Shown in pieces: positions 51,964-60,581 of a DNA stretch of 60,665 nucleotides (its first letter is position 1; each line of letters opens with the position of its first letter). Under the pieces are notes generated by a model. It did no database searches, was not told the DNA's origin, and worked only from the letters and a program-made list of their open reading frames with translations. Source of the DNA: Bdellovibrio sp. (GTDB lineage Bacteria; Bdellovibrionota; Bdellovibrionia; Bdellovibrionales; Bdellovibrionaceae); NCBI GenBank assembly GCA_025359945.1, contig JANYDD010000081.1:1-60665 (forward strand). Direction: 5' to 3'. The position numbers were made by a program, and so were the translations under genes.

Positions 51964-51972
51964 ACGGAATCT

Positions 51973-54642
51973 ATGATGAATGAACTTTTAAAAAAAATAT
52001 TTGGGACTAAACATGATCGCGAGATGAAGGTTTTGCAGCCTTTAGTTCAAAAAATTAATGATTTTGAAGCTACCACGGCCAAGCTCTCGGATTCAGAACT
52101 TAAAAACAAAACCGTCGAGTTCAAAGAAAGAATCAAACAGGGAATTTCTTTGGATGAGCTTCTGCCCGAAGCCTTTGCGGTTTGCCGAGAAGCCTCGAAG
52201 CGGGTCCTTGGCATGCGCCATTATGATGTGCAGTTGATTGGTGGAATAGTTTTGCATCGGGGATCGATTGCCGAAATGCGCACCGGCGAGGGGAAAACTT
52301 TGGTCGCTACACTTCCCATCTACTTGAATGCTCTTTCGGGACTAGGTGTTCATCTGGTGACCGTGAATGATTATTTGGCGAAACGGGATTCGGAATGGAT
52401 GGGAAAGCTTTATAGTTTTCTAGGGTTATCTATAGGTACCATCGTTCATGACTTGAGCGATGCTGAGCGAAAGATCCAGTACAACTCTGACATTACTTAC
52501 GCGACCAATAACGAACTTGGTTTTGATTATTTGCGCGACAATATGAAATTTGATCTGAACGACTATGTTCAACGCGATCTTAATTTTGCAATTGTGGACG
52601 AATGTGACTCGATTCTTGTGGATGAAGCACGAACGCCCTTGATTATTTCGGGACCCGCCGAATCCTCGACTGAAAAATATTATTTGGTAAATAAAATAAT
52701 CCCGTCTTTGGTTCGAGATGTGCATTTTATTATGGAAGAAAAATCCAAGACGGCTTCGTTAACAGAAGATGGCAACGCGCTAGCTGAAAAACTTTTGAAA
52801 GTAGGAAATCTTTATGACCCTGAACATATTGAATTTTTACATCATATTTATCAGGGGTTAAAAGCTCATTATCTCTACCGCTTAGATGTCGACTATATGA
52901 TCAAGGACGGCGAAGTCGTCATTGTCGACGAGTTTACTGGTCGGCTGATGCCGGGTCGAAGATGGTCTGATGGGCTCCACCAGGCGATCGAAGCTAAAGA
53001 AAATGTCGAGGTGAAAAACGAAAACCAAACCTTGGCGACAATTACGTTTCAAAATTATTTCAGAATGTATAAAAAATTAGCTGGGATGACAGGGACAGCC
53101 GATACCGAAGCCGTCGAGTTTAAGAAGATATATAACTTAGATGTTTCGGTGATTCCGACAAACAAGCCGATCCGTCGTTCTGATTTGGACGACGTCGTTT
53201 ACAAAAATCAAGATGCAAAATTTCGGGCTATTGTTCACGATATCCGAGAAAGAAATAAAAAAGGTCAGCCGATATTAGTTGGTACAGTCAGTATCGAAAG
53301 ATCAGAGCTCCTTAGTCAATTTTTGAAAAAAGAAAACGTGCGCCACCATGTTTTGAATGCAAAACATCATGAGCGTGAAGCCGAAATCGTAGCTCAGGCA
53401 GGTCGCAAAGATTCTGTGACTATCGCCACAAATATGGCCGGTCGTGGAACGGATATAGTTCTGGGTGGAAACCCCGAATTTATGGCAAAAGCCGAAACAA
53501 AATTAGAATCCGGTCCGGAATTTGAAGCGGCATTGAAGAAATTTAAAGCGGCTTGCGAGAAAGAACGAGATCAGGTCGTTTCCGCCGGCGGTCTTTACAT
53601 CGTAGGAACTGAGCGCCATGATTCTCGGCGTATCGACAATCAGTTGCGCGGTCGATCGGGTCGCCAGGGTGATCCGGGGGAATCGAAATTTTATCTTTCT
53701 CTGGAAGATAATTTAATGCGTATTTTCAATGGGGACATGATTAAAAAAATCATGGAGCGTTTGAACGTTCCAGAAGATGAACCCATCACCGCAAGAATGG
53801 TCACTAGATCCATCGAAGGAGCGCAAAGAAAAGTCGAAGGTCATAACTTTGATATCCGAAAACACCTTTTAGATTATGACAACGTGATGAATAGTCAGCG
53901 CCATATCATCTATGGATTGCGCCGAAAGATCTTAGTGGGCGACCAGGTTGAAAGAACTTTTTTGGATATGTTAGGTGATGTCACCAGCGATATTTTAGAT
54001 CTTTACTTGGCCGAAAACGCAAGGAAAGAAGACTGGAATGTCGAGGGTCTTAACACCGCTTTGCTGCAGCAGTTTGGAATTAAACTCTCGAATAATGACC
54101 CAACAGAATCCACTCTGGATCAATTGACCGCCGAAATTAGCGCCGAAGTGAAGCGGGCTTTTGAAACTCAGAAAACAAGACTTGGTCCGTATTATGCGCA
54201 AGTTCAAAAAATGATTTTGTTGCAGTCGATCGATGCCCGGTGGAAAGAGCATCTTTTGCGTGTTGATCGTTTAAAAGAGGGAATTAACCTGCGCGGTTAT
54301 GCTCAGAAAGATCCTTTGATCGAATATAAAAAAGAAGCTTTCAAGGCCTTTGAATCTTTGAATACAAGCATTAAGTCCGAAGCGATCGAAAAATTTTTAA
54401 AAGTTCAGTTGGTTGATCCCGAACAATCTAAAAATCTTGAAGGAATGTTTCGAGCGCCTGAAATTCCAATGGAATATTCGGGACCCGAGGAGGCTGCAGA
54501 GCCCGCAGAGTCATTAGAGGCTTTGGCCAGTTCTGGAATTAGCGGTTCACGCCTGCGCCAAGAAATGAACGAGGAAAATTCGAAGATGAACCGAGCCGAC
54601 CGTCGACGTTTGGAAAAAAATCGAAAACTCGGCAAACGTTAA
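51973..54642 (+). CDS. secA: Preprotein translocase ATPase SecA
   Basis: SecA drives Sec-dependent export of unfolded proteins. The 889 residues contain Walker A MRTGEGKTLVATLP, VNDYLAKRD, the DEAD-type VDECDSILVDEARTPLIISG, GTVSIERSE, NMAGRGTDIVLGG and RGRSGRQGDPGESKFYLS. The C-terminus is short and ends RADRRRLEKNRKLGKR, without the Cys-rich zinc domain (CxCxS...) of many SecA proteins, so SecB/phospholipid contacts through it are absent. ATG 51973 and 51976 are equally possible starts. Confidence 0.97.
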   Translation: MMNELLKKIFGTKHDREMKVLQPLVQKINDFEATTAKLSDSELKNKTVEFKERIKQGISLDELLPEAFAVCREASKRVLGMRHYDVQLIGGIVLHRGSIAEMRTGEGKTLVATLPIYLNALSGLGVHLVTVNDYLAKRDSEWMGKLYSFLGLSIGTIVHDLSDAERKIQYNSDITYATNNELGFDYLRDNMKFDLNDYVQRDLNFAIVDECDSILVDEARTPLIISGPAESSTEKYYLVNKIIPSLVRDVHFIMEEKSKTASLTEDGNALAEKLLKVGNLYDPEHIEFLHHIYQGLKAHYLYRLDVDYMIKDGEVVIVDEFTGRLMPGRRWSDGLHQAIEAKENVEVKNENQTLATITFQNYFRMYKKLAGMTGTADTEAVEFKKIYNLDVSVIPTNKPIRRSDLDDVVYKNQDAKFRAIVHDIRERNKKGQPILVGTVSIERSELLSQFLKKENVRHHVLNAKHHEREAEIVAQAGRKDSVTIATNMAGRGTDIVLGGNPEFMAKAETKLESGPEFEAALKKFKAACEKERDQVVSAGGLYIVGTERHDSRRIDNQLRGRSGRQGDPGESKFYLSLEDNLMRIFNGDMIKKIMERLNVPEDEPITARMVTRSIEGAQRKVEGHNFDIRKHLLDYDNVMNSQRHIIYGLRRKILVGDQVERTFLDMLGDVTSDILDLYLAENARKEDWNVEGLNTALLQQFGIKLSNNDPTESTLDQLTAEISAEVKRAFETQKTRLGPYYAQVQKMILLQSIDARWKEHLLRVDRLKEGINLRGYAQKDPLIEYKKEAFKAFESLNTSIKSEAIEKFLKVQLVDPEQSKNLEGMFRAPEIPMEYSGPEEAAEPAESLEALASSGISGSRLRQEMNEENSKMNRADRRRLEKNRKLGKR

Positions 54643-54659
54643 AAAGGGGATTTTGAACA

Positions 54660-55295
54660 TTGAGCCTTGTTTGTCCCCAGTGCCAAAGTCCCTTAGATCA
54701 AGATTTTGGAATCTTTAATTGTCCCCAATGCAAAGCGCTTCTGGTCGTGGATTTTTCGGGTCAAGTTCAGCTTAGTCAAAACGCTGAGATAGCTTCGGAA
54801 TCAGCTTCGCCGGCCGAACACCCGCGCGATTTTCCCATCGCGGCGGATGCGTCCCCAAAAGAAAAACCAGAACCGGCCCAAGAATTTCAAGAAGAGCCTC
54901 TGCATGATCAACAGCTGGGTCAGCCTTTAGACAATTTCGTTGAAAGTCATTTAAATTTTTCCTCGGAAATTGAGGGCGACCAAAGTGCACCTGAGAATGA
55001 AATTTCCAAAAAGGGTCTGCAAGAAGTTATCGACTTCGCCAATGCCGCGGAAAGCACGGGACCTTTGTCTTATACCCTTAAGATTTCTGGGATAGATTTG
55101 GCTCTGCAAAAAGATTTTTTGTTGGAGGTCCTGAAAGATCCCAAGTTTCAGTTCAATGCTGCCGAAATGATGAATAAGATTAGTGCTGGGCAACTTGAAA
55201 TACCAAATCTGAATCCAGCGCAAGCGTCGGTTCTAGTTCGAAAACTAAGAGTTTCGAATCTGATGTTAAGTTGGAGACAGCATTTGTATGAATAA
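54660..55295 (+). CDS. Hypothetical zinc-ribbon protein
   Basis: The 211-residue protein begins with a four-cysteine zinc ribbon (VCPQCQSPLDQDFGIFNCPQC) and then a low-complexity acidic region (about 40-120). It ends in a helical domain with LALQKDFLLEVLKD and LEIPNLNPAQASVLVRKLRVS, which looks like a paired helical repeat. I do not recognise a family. The start is TTG 54660, 18 bp after the secA stop. It overlaps the next exported-protein gene by 8 nt, so both are probably in the secA transcript. Confidence 0.7.
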   Translation: MSLVCPQCQSPLDQDFGIFNCPQCKALLVVDFSGQVQLSQNAEIASESASPAEHPRDFPIAADASPKEKPEPAQEFQEEPLHDQQLGQPLDNFVESHLNFSSEIEGDQSAPENEISKKGLQEVIDFANAAESTGPLSYTLKISGIDLALQKDFLLEVLKDPKFQFNAAEMMNKISAGQLEIPNLNPAQASVLVRKLRVSNLMLSWRQHLYE

Positions 55296-55824
55296 ACTTT
55301 TCATTCCACAGAAAATTTTGGCAGCTCTAATTATTTTCTTGGGTTTGTCAGCGCAAGCTCAGCACGGCGGGCCTGCGGAGCAGCCCGGAGAAAAGTCAGG
55401 AGAAAAAGGAAAAAACCTGCCGGAATGGGTTGTTGTCCAAGGAAAAATCCAAACTCTGGAAGGAAAAATCGGGGTGTTAGAAGTTAACCTGAAGAAATTA
55501 TTGGATGAAAAAGCCAAAATGGATTCAAGGAATCCAGAGTTATCGGCACTCATTAAGAGTTTAATTTCCATGCATCGGGATTTGGTCCAGGCTGTTGAGG
55601 ATCGTAATAAACAAGAAGGTATCCTAAAATTTCGATTTCCCGAACGCGCGGCAAAAATGGATAGATCCTACCAAAAAAACGTTCCCTCGCTGGAAGAATT
55701 GGAGCAGGAAGTCGGAGTGGATTATAAGCTCAGTCAAATGACAACCAAGTTAGAAAAGACCTATGGCAGAAGTCCAGCCTCAAAGAAGGGTCACAAGAAG
55801 AATCATGACGTTCAGGAAAAATAA
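55288..55824 (+). CDS. Hypothetical periplasmic coiled-coil protein
   Basis: The 178-residue protein has a signal peptide (ILAALIIFLGLSAQAQ) and a Gly/Pro/Glu-rich linker (HGGPAEQPGEKSGEKGK). It then has a likely coiled coil (about 50-115) built of heptad-like Leu/Lys/Glu positions. A basic tail ends the protein (KTYGRSPASKKGHKKNHD). Export and helical structure are visible; function is not. It overlaps the zinc-ribbon gene by 8 nt and is the last of the secA-linked run. Confidence 0.72.
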   Translation: MNKLFIPQKILAALIIFLGLSAQAQHGGPAEQPGEKSGEKGKNLPEWVVVQGKIQTLEGKIGVLEVNLKKLLDEKAKMDSRNPELSALIKSLISMHRDLVQAVEDRNKQEGILKFRFPERAAKMDRSYQKNVPSLEELEQEVGVDYKLSQMTTKLEKTYGRSPASKKGHKKNHDVQEK

Positions 55825-55940
55825 ATCCCTTTAAATCAATACTCATTCCTGAATTTTAGGACTATGCAATAATATGGAAGTCTGTTCATCTGCGAGAGTA
55901 CTAGAGCGGGATTTCTTTTTTGTTTATTTGGAGGTAGCGC

Positions 55941-57110
55941 ATGAGTTCGCTAGATCATTTTTCGCAAAATTTAAATCATCAGCCATCGCTTGGAGCCTCA
56001 TTACCACCCCTTAAAATTAGAAAAACCACAGTTGAAGTTCCCATTATTCAGGGTGGGATGGGGATTGGTTTGTCGACTTATACTTTAGCCGGAAATGTAG
56101 CTAAAGAAGGCGGCTTAGGTGTCCTGTCCTCAGCGGCTTTGGATCGGATCGTGTCGGCCAGAAAAGGGAAAAAATTTAACGCTCGAGATGCGGCCGCGCA
56201 AGATGTTCGGGATGCCAAAGAAATTGCCGGCGGAAAACCGATTGGAATGAACATAATGGTCGCAGTTATCAACCAGTACGGAGATTCTGTATTGGGATCG
56301 ATGGACGGTGGTGTGGACGTGATAATTTCAGGTGCCGGTCTTCCATTGGCACTTCCGGAAATTGCTTTGTCCCATCCGCGGGCCGATGATGTGGCGCTTG
56401 TCCCGATTGCTAGTTCTGGAAGGGCCTTAGATATTATTTGTCGACGTTGGAGTCGAACCGGAAGACTTCCGGATGCGGTGGTTGTCGAAGGTCCTTTGGC
56501 CGGTGGACATATTGCATGGAAAACTCTTGCCGAGGCCGAAGACCCTAAAAACAAATTGGAAAGTTTGCTGGAAGAAGTTTATCCGATCGCAAAAAAATGG
56601 GGAAACTTTCCGGTGATCGCCGCGGGTGGAATTTATAGCCATCAAGATATTTTAAATTCAATTGACGGGGGCTGCCAGGGCGTTCAGATGGGGACCAGGT
56701 TTTTAGCCACTTTTGAAAGCGGCGCCAACGATGAGTACAAGCAATTCCTAGTAGAAAGCACCCCTGAAGACATCGAGCTTGCTTCGGGGCCAGGTTCGCC
56801 GTGCGGAATGCTTTTTAGGGTCATCAAAAAATCTCCTTTTTATCAGCAAGCCCTTTTGCGCGAGCGAGCTCCGAAATGCGACAAGGGTTATTTGTTAAAT
56901 AAAGGATTTTGCCCGTCTAAATATGAAAACGAAAAAACGTTTTGTATCTGCAACGGACTTTTGGCTTCGATAGATCTAAATAATCAAAACGAAAAACGAC
57001 TTTATACCGTCGGCGAAAATGCCTACAAAATTAATCGGATTATGAGTGTGCGCGAGCTGATGCACGAGCTTCAAGGGTTTCCGGCTATTGAAGTGAAAGC
57101 ATACGTTTAA
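55941..57110 (+). CDS. Nitronate monooxygenase-family flavoprotein (FMN-dependent)
   Basis: The 389-residue TIM-barrel flavoprotein shows PIIQGGMGIGLSTYTLAGNVAKEGGLGVLSS and SGAGLPLALPE. The FMN-phosphate and catalytic-His region is EGPLAGGHIAWK, followed by AAGGIYSHQDILNSIDGGCQGVQMGTRFLAT. The family includes nitronate monooxygenases and FabK/PfaD-type enoyl reductases. A C-terminal extension has clustered cysteines (APKCDKGYLLNKGFCPSK, TFCICNG) that might bind metal or an iron-sulfur cluster. A GGAGG Shine-Dalgarno precedes the ATG. It overlaps the convergent ligase gene by 26 bp. Confidence 0.85.
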   Translation: MSSLDHFSQNLNHQPSLGASLPPLKIRKTTVEVPIIQGGMGIGLSTYTLAGNVAKEGGLGVLSSAALDRIVSARKGKKFNARDAAAQDVRDAKEIAGGKPIGMNIMVAVINQYGDSVLGSMDGGVDVIISGAGLPLALPEIALSHPRADDVALVPIASSGRALDIICRRWSRTGRLPDAVVVEGPLAGGHIAWKTLAEAEDPKNKLESLLEEVYPIAKKWGNFPVIAAGGIYSHQDILNSIDGGCQGVQMGTRFLATFESGANDEYKQFLVESTPEDIELASGPGSPCGMLFRVIKKSPFYQQALLRERAPKCDKGYLLNKGFCPSKYENEKTFCICNGLLASIDLNNQNEKRLYTVGENAYKINRIMSVRELMHELQGFPAIEVKAYV

Positions 57111-58575
57111 GAATTTTTCCACTTTCATTTTTAGGAAGAGATTCTAAAAACTGAAAATGCTTTGGAATTTTAAATCCTGCCAAATTGTTCTGCGTAAAAA
57201 GTCGAAGTCGGTCTAGGACTTCGGCTTGGTCTGCTTGTGTAACGATAAAAGCTTTTCCGACTTCGCCCCATTTTTCATCAGGGACTCCGATCACTGCGAC
57301 TTCTTGAATTCCAGGAATTTTTCGAAGAGCTTCTTCGATCTCGGCCGGGTAAACATTTTCCCCGCCCGAAATAAACATTTCCTTTCGGCGACCCACAACA
57401 AAAAAATATCCGTCAGTGTCTTTCCTGACTAAATCACCGGTCAGAAGCCAACCCTGGCAAAAGGATTCAGCCGTGGCCGTGGGATTATTCCAGTAACCTT
57501 GCATAGCAACGGGACCTTTCAAAGCCAGTTCGCCAATTTCGTCAGTGGCGCAATCTTCTCGGTCGGCGTTCAGAATTCTAGCTTGGACATAGAAATTAGG
57601 AAAACCAACGGATCCTTTTTTTCTGATGGCATCTTGTTCACTGAGCGAAAAAACATTGGGGCCGAATTCTGTCAGACCATAGCCCTGCCGAATTGGCACC
57701 CCTTTTTGGTGCCATTTTTTAATCAGTTGAGTGGGCATTGGTTCTCCGCCGACTATGGCAAAGCGAAGACTTTCGAAACTGCTTTTTTCGAAAGCTGGGC
57801 ATTGGCTCATCATATCCATCGTGGTGGGGACGCCAAAAAGTAGGGTGCACTTTTGCCCGGTGGTTAAATCTAAAACTTGGTTAGCTTCAAATTTTTTAAT
57901 TAAAATAATTTCGGCACCCCGATGGAAAAAAGGCGTGGTCAAAACATTCCAGCCCCCTGTATGAAACAAGGGAAGAAAAATCACAGCGCGATCGTGTTGG
58001 GTGATGTCCAAGCCAATCGAAGTGTTAATGGAATTCCAGAATAAATTAGCAAACGTAATCATCGCACCTTTTGGAGAGCCCGTAGTTCCCGAGGTGTAAA
58101 GAATAAAGGCCAAGGAATCATCGACGGCTTTAAATTCGGAGAACTCGTTTTGGCAGTTATGTAGGTCAGAGCTCCAATCCACTAAGGAAACGGGGCTCCA
58201 GGTTTTGGGTTCGCCGTTTGAAATCAATTTTTCAAGACTTAGAAGTGTTTCCGAATCGAAGAATATAACTTTTGGCGTACTATCAGCTAGTATATGAGAA
58301 ATCTCGGGACCTTTCAGACGTGTATTGATCGGGACCAACGTTGCGCCCAAACGATTTAAACTAAAAAATAAAATTATAAATTCTAGGCTGTTGGAACAAA
58401 GCGCGGCAACGCGATCACCCGGTTCGATATTCCATTCTTGGGACAAAATGGCGGCCCCTTTTTTTGCAGTAACGAAAAGCTGCAAATAGCTCAGTTGGCG
58501 TCCAGTGTCGCCGTCCCGAAGGGCGGTTTTTTGCGGCGAGTATGTGCTCCATTTCTTTAGCCAATCAAGTTCCAA
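57085..58575 (-). CDS. Acyl-CoA synthetase (AMP-forming)
   Basis: The 496-residue adenylate-forming enzyme carries ILYTSGTTGSPKGAMITF, the ATP-binding loop, plus IRQGYGLTEFGPNVF, LLTGDLVRKDTDGYFFVVGRRKEMFISGGENVYPAEIEE and KNESGKILKR with the catalytic Lys. These fit long- or medium-chain acyl-CoA ligases; OSB-CoA synthetase (MenE) has a similar size, but the gene is far from the men genes and next to a KAS III homologue, which favours fatty acids. Its stop overlaps the convergent flavoprotein gene. The KAS III-like gene ends 21 bp upstream and is presumably co-transcribed. Confidence 0.9.
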   Translation of the reverse strand: MELDWLKKWSTYSPQKTALRDGDTGRQLSYLQLFVTAKKGAAILSQEWNIEPGDRVAALCSNSLEFIILFFSLNRLGATLVPINTRLKGPEISHILADSTPKVIFFDSETLLSLEKLISNGEPKTWSPVSLVDWSSDLHNCQNEFSEFKAVDDSLAFILYTSGTTGSPKGAMITFANLFWNSINTSIGLDITQHDRAVIFLPLFHTGGWNVLTTPFFHRGAEIILIKKFEANQVLDLTTGQKCTLLFGVPTTMDMMSQCPAFEKSSFESLRFAIVGGEPMPTQLIKKWHQKGVPIRQGYGLTEFGPNVFSLSEQDAIRKKGSVGFPNFYVQARILNADREDCATDEIGELALKGPVAMQGYWNNPTATAESFCQGWLLTGDLVRKDTDGYFFVVGRRKEMFISGGENVYPAEIEEALRKIPGIQEVAVIGVPDEKWGEVGKAFIVTQADQAEVLDRLRLFTQNNLAGFKIPKHFQFLESLPKNESGKILKRMLSLQ

Positions 58576-58596
58576 GATTTCTCCAGAGTTTGGTTT

Positions 58597-59622
58597 TTAG
58601 GTGTCGAAGCCCCAGGTCAAAGCCATTGCAGCCATCGAAAGTCCGCCGCCACTTCCAAGTAAAAAGACTAAATCGTTTTTCTTTAATTTGTGAGCTCGCG
58701 CGGCGTCGGCCAAGCACATCCCAACACTGGCCGATCCCGTATAGCCAAACCGATCCATAATATTGTGCGATCGATCTCTGGGTATTTTCAGCTTATCAAG
58801 GGCTTCGTTGATGCTTTGAATATTAATTTGCGTCATGCAAAATAGCGAAATGTCTTCGGACTTTTTTTGGATGCGATCTAAAATTTTATGAGTTAATCGC
58901 GGCCAGTGAAATCCGTTGGTCTCAATGGGAATTTTTTTAGCGAAATTTAAAAGATGGGCTTTGCTCTCGATCAATTGATGGGTCATCGGTTGAAAAGTTC
59001 CGCCCCCGTAGAGCCCCATGTAATCGTGGTACTGGCCGTCAGTATACAACTCTGACGCCAATATTCCGTTTTCGTCATTGGAACGACTAACAACACAGGC
59101 TGAGGCGCCGTCAGCAAATAAACTGGCGATTTTAAAATCGTCAAAGTTTAAAAATTTACTCATCCCGTAGGCGCCAACGACTAAAACATTTTGATAGCCG
59201 TTGGGAGAAGTTACAAATCGCGAGGCCGTGTCCACAGCAGCAACAAAGCCCGCACACGCTGAATTCAAATCAAAAGTTCCGGCATTGGTAGCTTGCAGTT
59301 TAAATTGTAGAACGCTAGCCGTTGAAGGCGACAAATAATCCGGTGTATCCGTTGCAACGATAATCAAATCTATATCGCGCGCACTAAGCCCAGAATTTTT
59401 TAAAGCTTCGATTGCCGCTGGCACGCACAGATCTGATGTCGTTTGCTCTGAAGCCATCCAGCGACGTTCTACGATATTTCTTTGCTGGCGCAAAAACGAA
59501 TCGATATCTTTTTTATAGAGATCGTTGAAAAACGAATTTGCTACCACGCGCTCGGGAGCATAAAAACCCGTCCCAATAATTGTTGCCAAGTTTTGGTTCG
59601 CAGCGTTTTTTGTTTTCGACAT
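58597..59622 (-). CDS. KAS III (FabH)-like protein without the His and Asn of the catalytic triad
   Basis: The 341-residue protein has the KAS III fold: IIGTGFYAPERVVAN, TDTPDYLSP, the active-site Cys C123 in LNSACAGFVAAV, and LLGSGGGLSMAAMAL at the end. In FabH the Cys works with a His (HQAN) and an Asn (GNTS). Here those positions read MTQIN (T264) and GYTGSAS (Y294), so only Cys is kept. That would disable normal decarboxylative condensation but still allow acyl transfer or condensation by another mechanism. It precedes the acyl-CoA ligase gene by 21 bp. A GGATTTAAAA leader gives the start. Confidence 0.85.
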   Translation of the reverse strand: MSKTKNAANQNLATIIGTGFYAPERVVANSFFNDLYKKDIDSFLRQQRNIVERRWMASEQTTSDLCVPAAIEALKNSGLSARDIDLIIVATDTPDYLSPSTASVLQFKLQATNAGTFDLNSACAGFVAAVDTASRFVTSPNGYQNVLVVGAYGMSKFLNFDDFKIASLFADGASACVVSRSNDENGILASELYTDGQYHDYMGLYGGGTFQPMTHQLIESKAHLLNFAKKIPIETNGFHWPRLTHKILDRIQKKSEDISLFCMTQINIQSINEALDKLKIPRDRSHNIMDRFGYTGSASVGMCLADAARAHKLKKNDLVFLLGSGGGLSMAAMALTWGFDT

Positions 59623-59705
59623 TTTTAAATCCTTTGGTTTTTCAATTTCTTTTGCTTGAAGGCATTTTGATTCGACGATAAAAAGTCAAAGGGGGGGTGC
59701 TTTCA

Positions 59706-60581
59706 ATGAATCAGATTTTTTTCCTATTCTTTATGTTTGTCAATTTTTCTGGTGTTTTTTCTAGTAGTCTTTTTGGATTAAGTTTTTCGGCGGCGCTGGC
59801 CCGTCCGCAGGTTGATCAAGCGTACAAAGGGTTTGTCGAAATTGCTCCGCAAAGAGAGCTTTACGTGGAGTATGATCGCGCAGGCAAAACGGGAAAAACT
59901 TTGGTGCTTTTAAACGGACTGACTTACTCGACGGCCCAATGGCAAAGCCTCCGAGACCAATTGGTAAAACTGGGCTACGGGGTTTTGCGATTCGATTTTT
60001 TTGGAATGGGCAAAACGCTTTTGAAGTATGGGCCCGTCTTAGACGTTATTCCGCAAGAGGACCAGGTCCGCGATCTGGATTTATTGATTCAGCAATTTAA
60101 GCTTAAAAACCCCTGTATCATAGGTCTTTCGTACGGCGGGGGAATTGCGATTTCTTATATCGCTAAACATCCAAAAAATTTGGGTGAAGTCTTTTTGATG
60201 GCGCCGTATCTTGAGCCTTTGCCGGATCAAGATAAATGGATCGAGTCTCAAATCTGGTACACTGAGAAAATGTGGGATTCGACGGACCAATTTTTCCCGT
60301 TGACCCGAAGGATGCGCCCCAACCACGAGCAACTGTATAATTACTTTTTAAAGGTTTTGGTCTACACTACTTATCCTTTGGCTGAACCCAGTGTTTTAGA
60401 AAACAGTTACAAATTGGAGGCCGTCTATCGATTAGCTCAAGGCATCCGAAAATTAAAGGCTTCTGATTTGATTCCCCACTTTCCCAATCATAAAATTCAC
60501 TTGATGATTTCGGGTAAGGATCAGTGTAACTACTCACCTAAATTCCGCAGTTTCTTAGTTTTTCAGAAGCGGTACTCATAA
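59706..60581 (+). CDS. Exported alpha/beta hydrolase, 3' end probably frameshifted
   Basis: The product of about 291 residues has a long hydrophobic N-terminus (FFLFFMFVNFSGVFSSSLFGL) that could be a signal peptide or membrane anchor. The hydrolase pattern follows: VLLNGLTYSTAQW, FDFFGMGKT, elbow IGLSYGGGIAISY, and an acid in SGKDQCNYSP. The catalytic His is missing in this frame, which ends at 60581. In another frame beyond the T-run, HKISVISFGSSDDAHKDG, with a plausible His, continues to the window end. The ATG at 59706 follows seven G; the GTG at 59697 lies inside that Shine-Dalgarno. The substrate is unknown. Confidence 0.7.
   Translation: MNQIFFLFFMFVNFSGVFSSSLFGLSFSAALARPQVDQAYKGFVEIAPQRELYVEYDRAGKTGKTLVLLNGLTYSTAQWQSLRDQLVKLGYGVLRFDFFGMGKTLLKYGPVLDVIPQEDQVRDLDLLIQQFKLKNPCIIGLSYGGGIAISYIAKHPKNLGEVFLMAPYLEPLPDQDKWIESQIWYTEKMWDSTDQFFPLTRRMRPNHEQLYNYFLKVLVYTTYPLAEPSVLENSYKLEAVYRLAQGIRKLKASDLIPHFPNHKIHLMISGKDQCNYSPKFRSFLVFQKRYS

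Noticed and set aside
56078-56554. Open frame of 158 codons on the minus strand inside the flavoprotein gene
   Set aside because: It lies wholly antisense to a gene with clear family motifs and has a compositional shadow pattern; no start signal or known motif.
57085-58575. MenE (OSB-CoA ligase) for the menaquinone pathway
   Set aside because: Size fits, but the gene is about 38 kb from the men genes and beside a KAS III-like gene; a general acyl-CoA ligase is the safer call.
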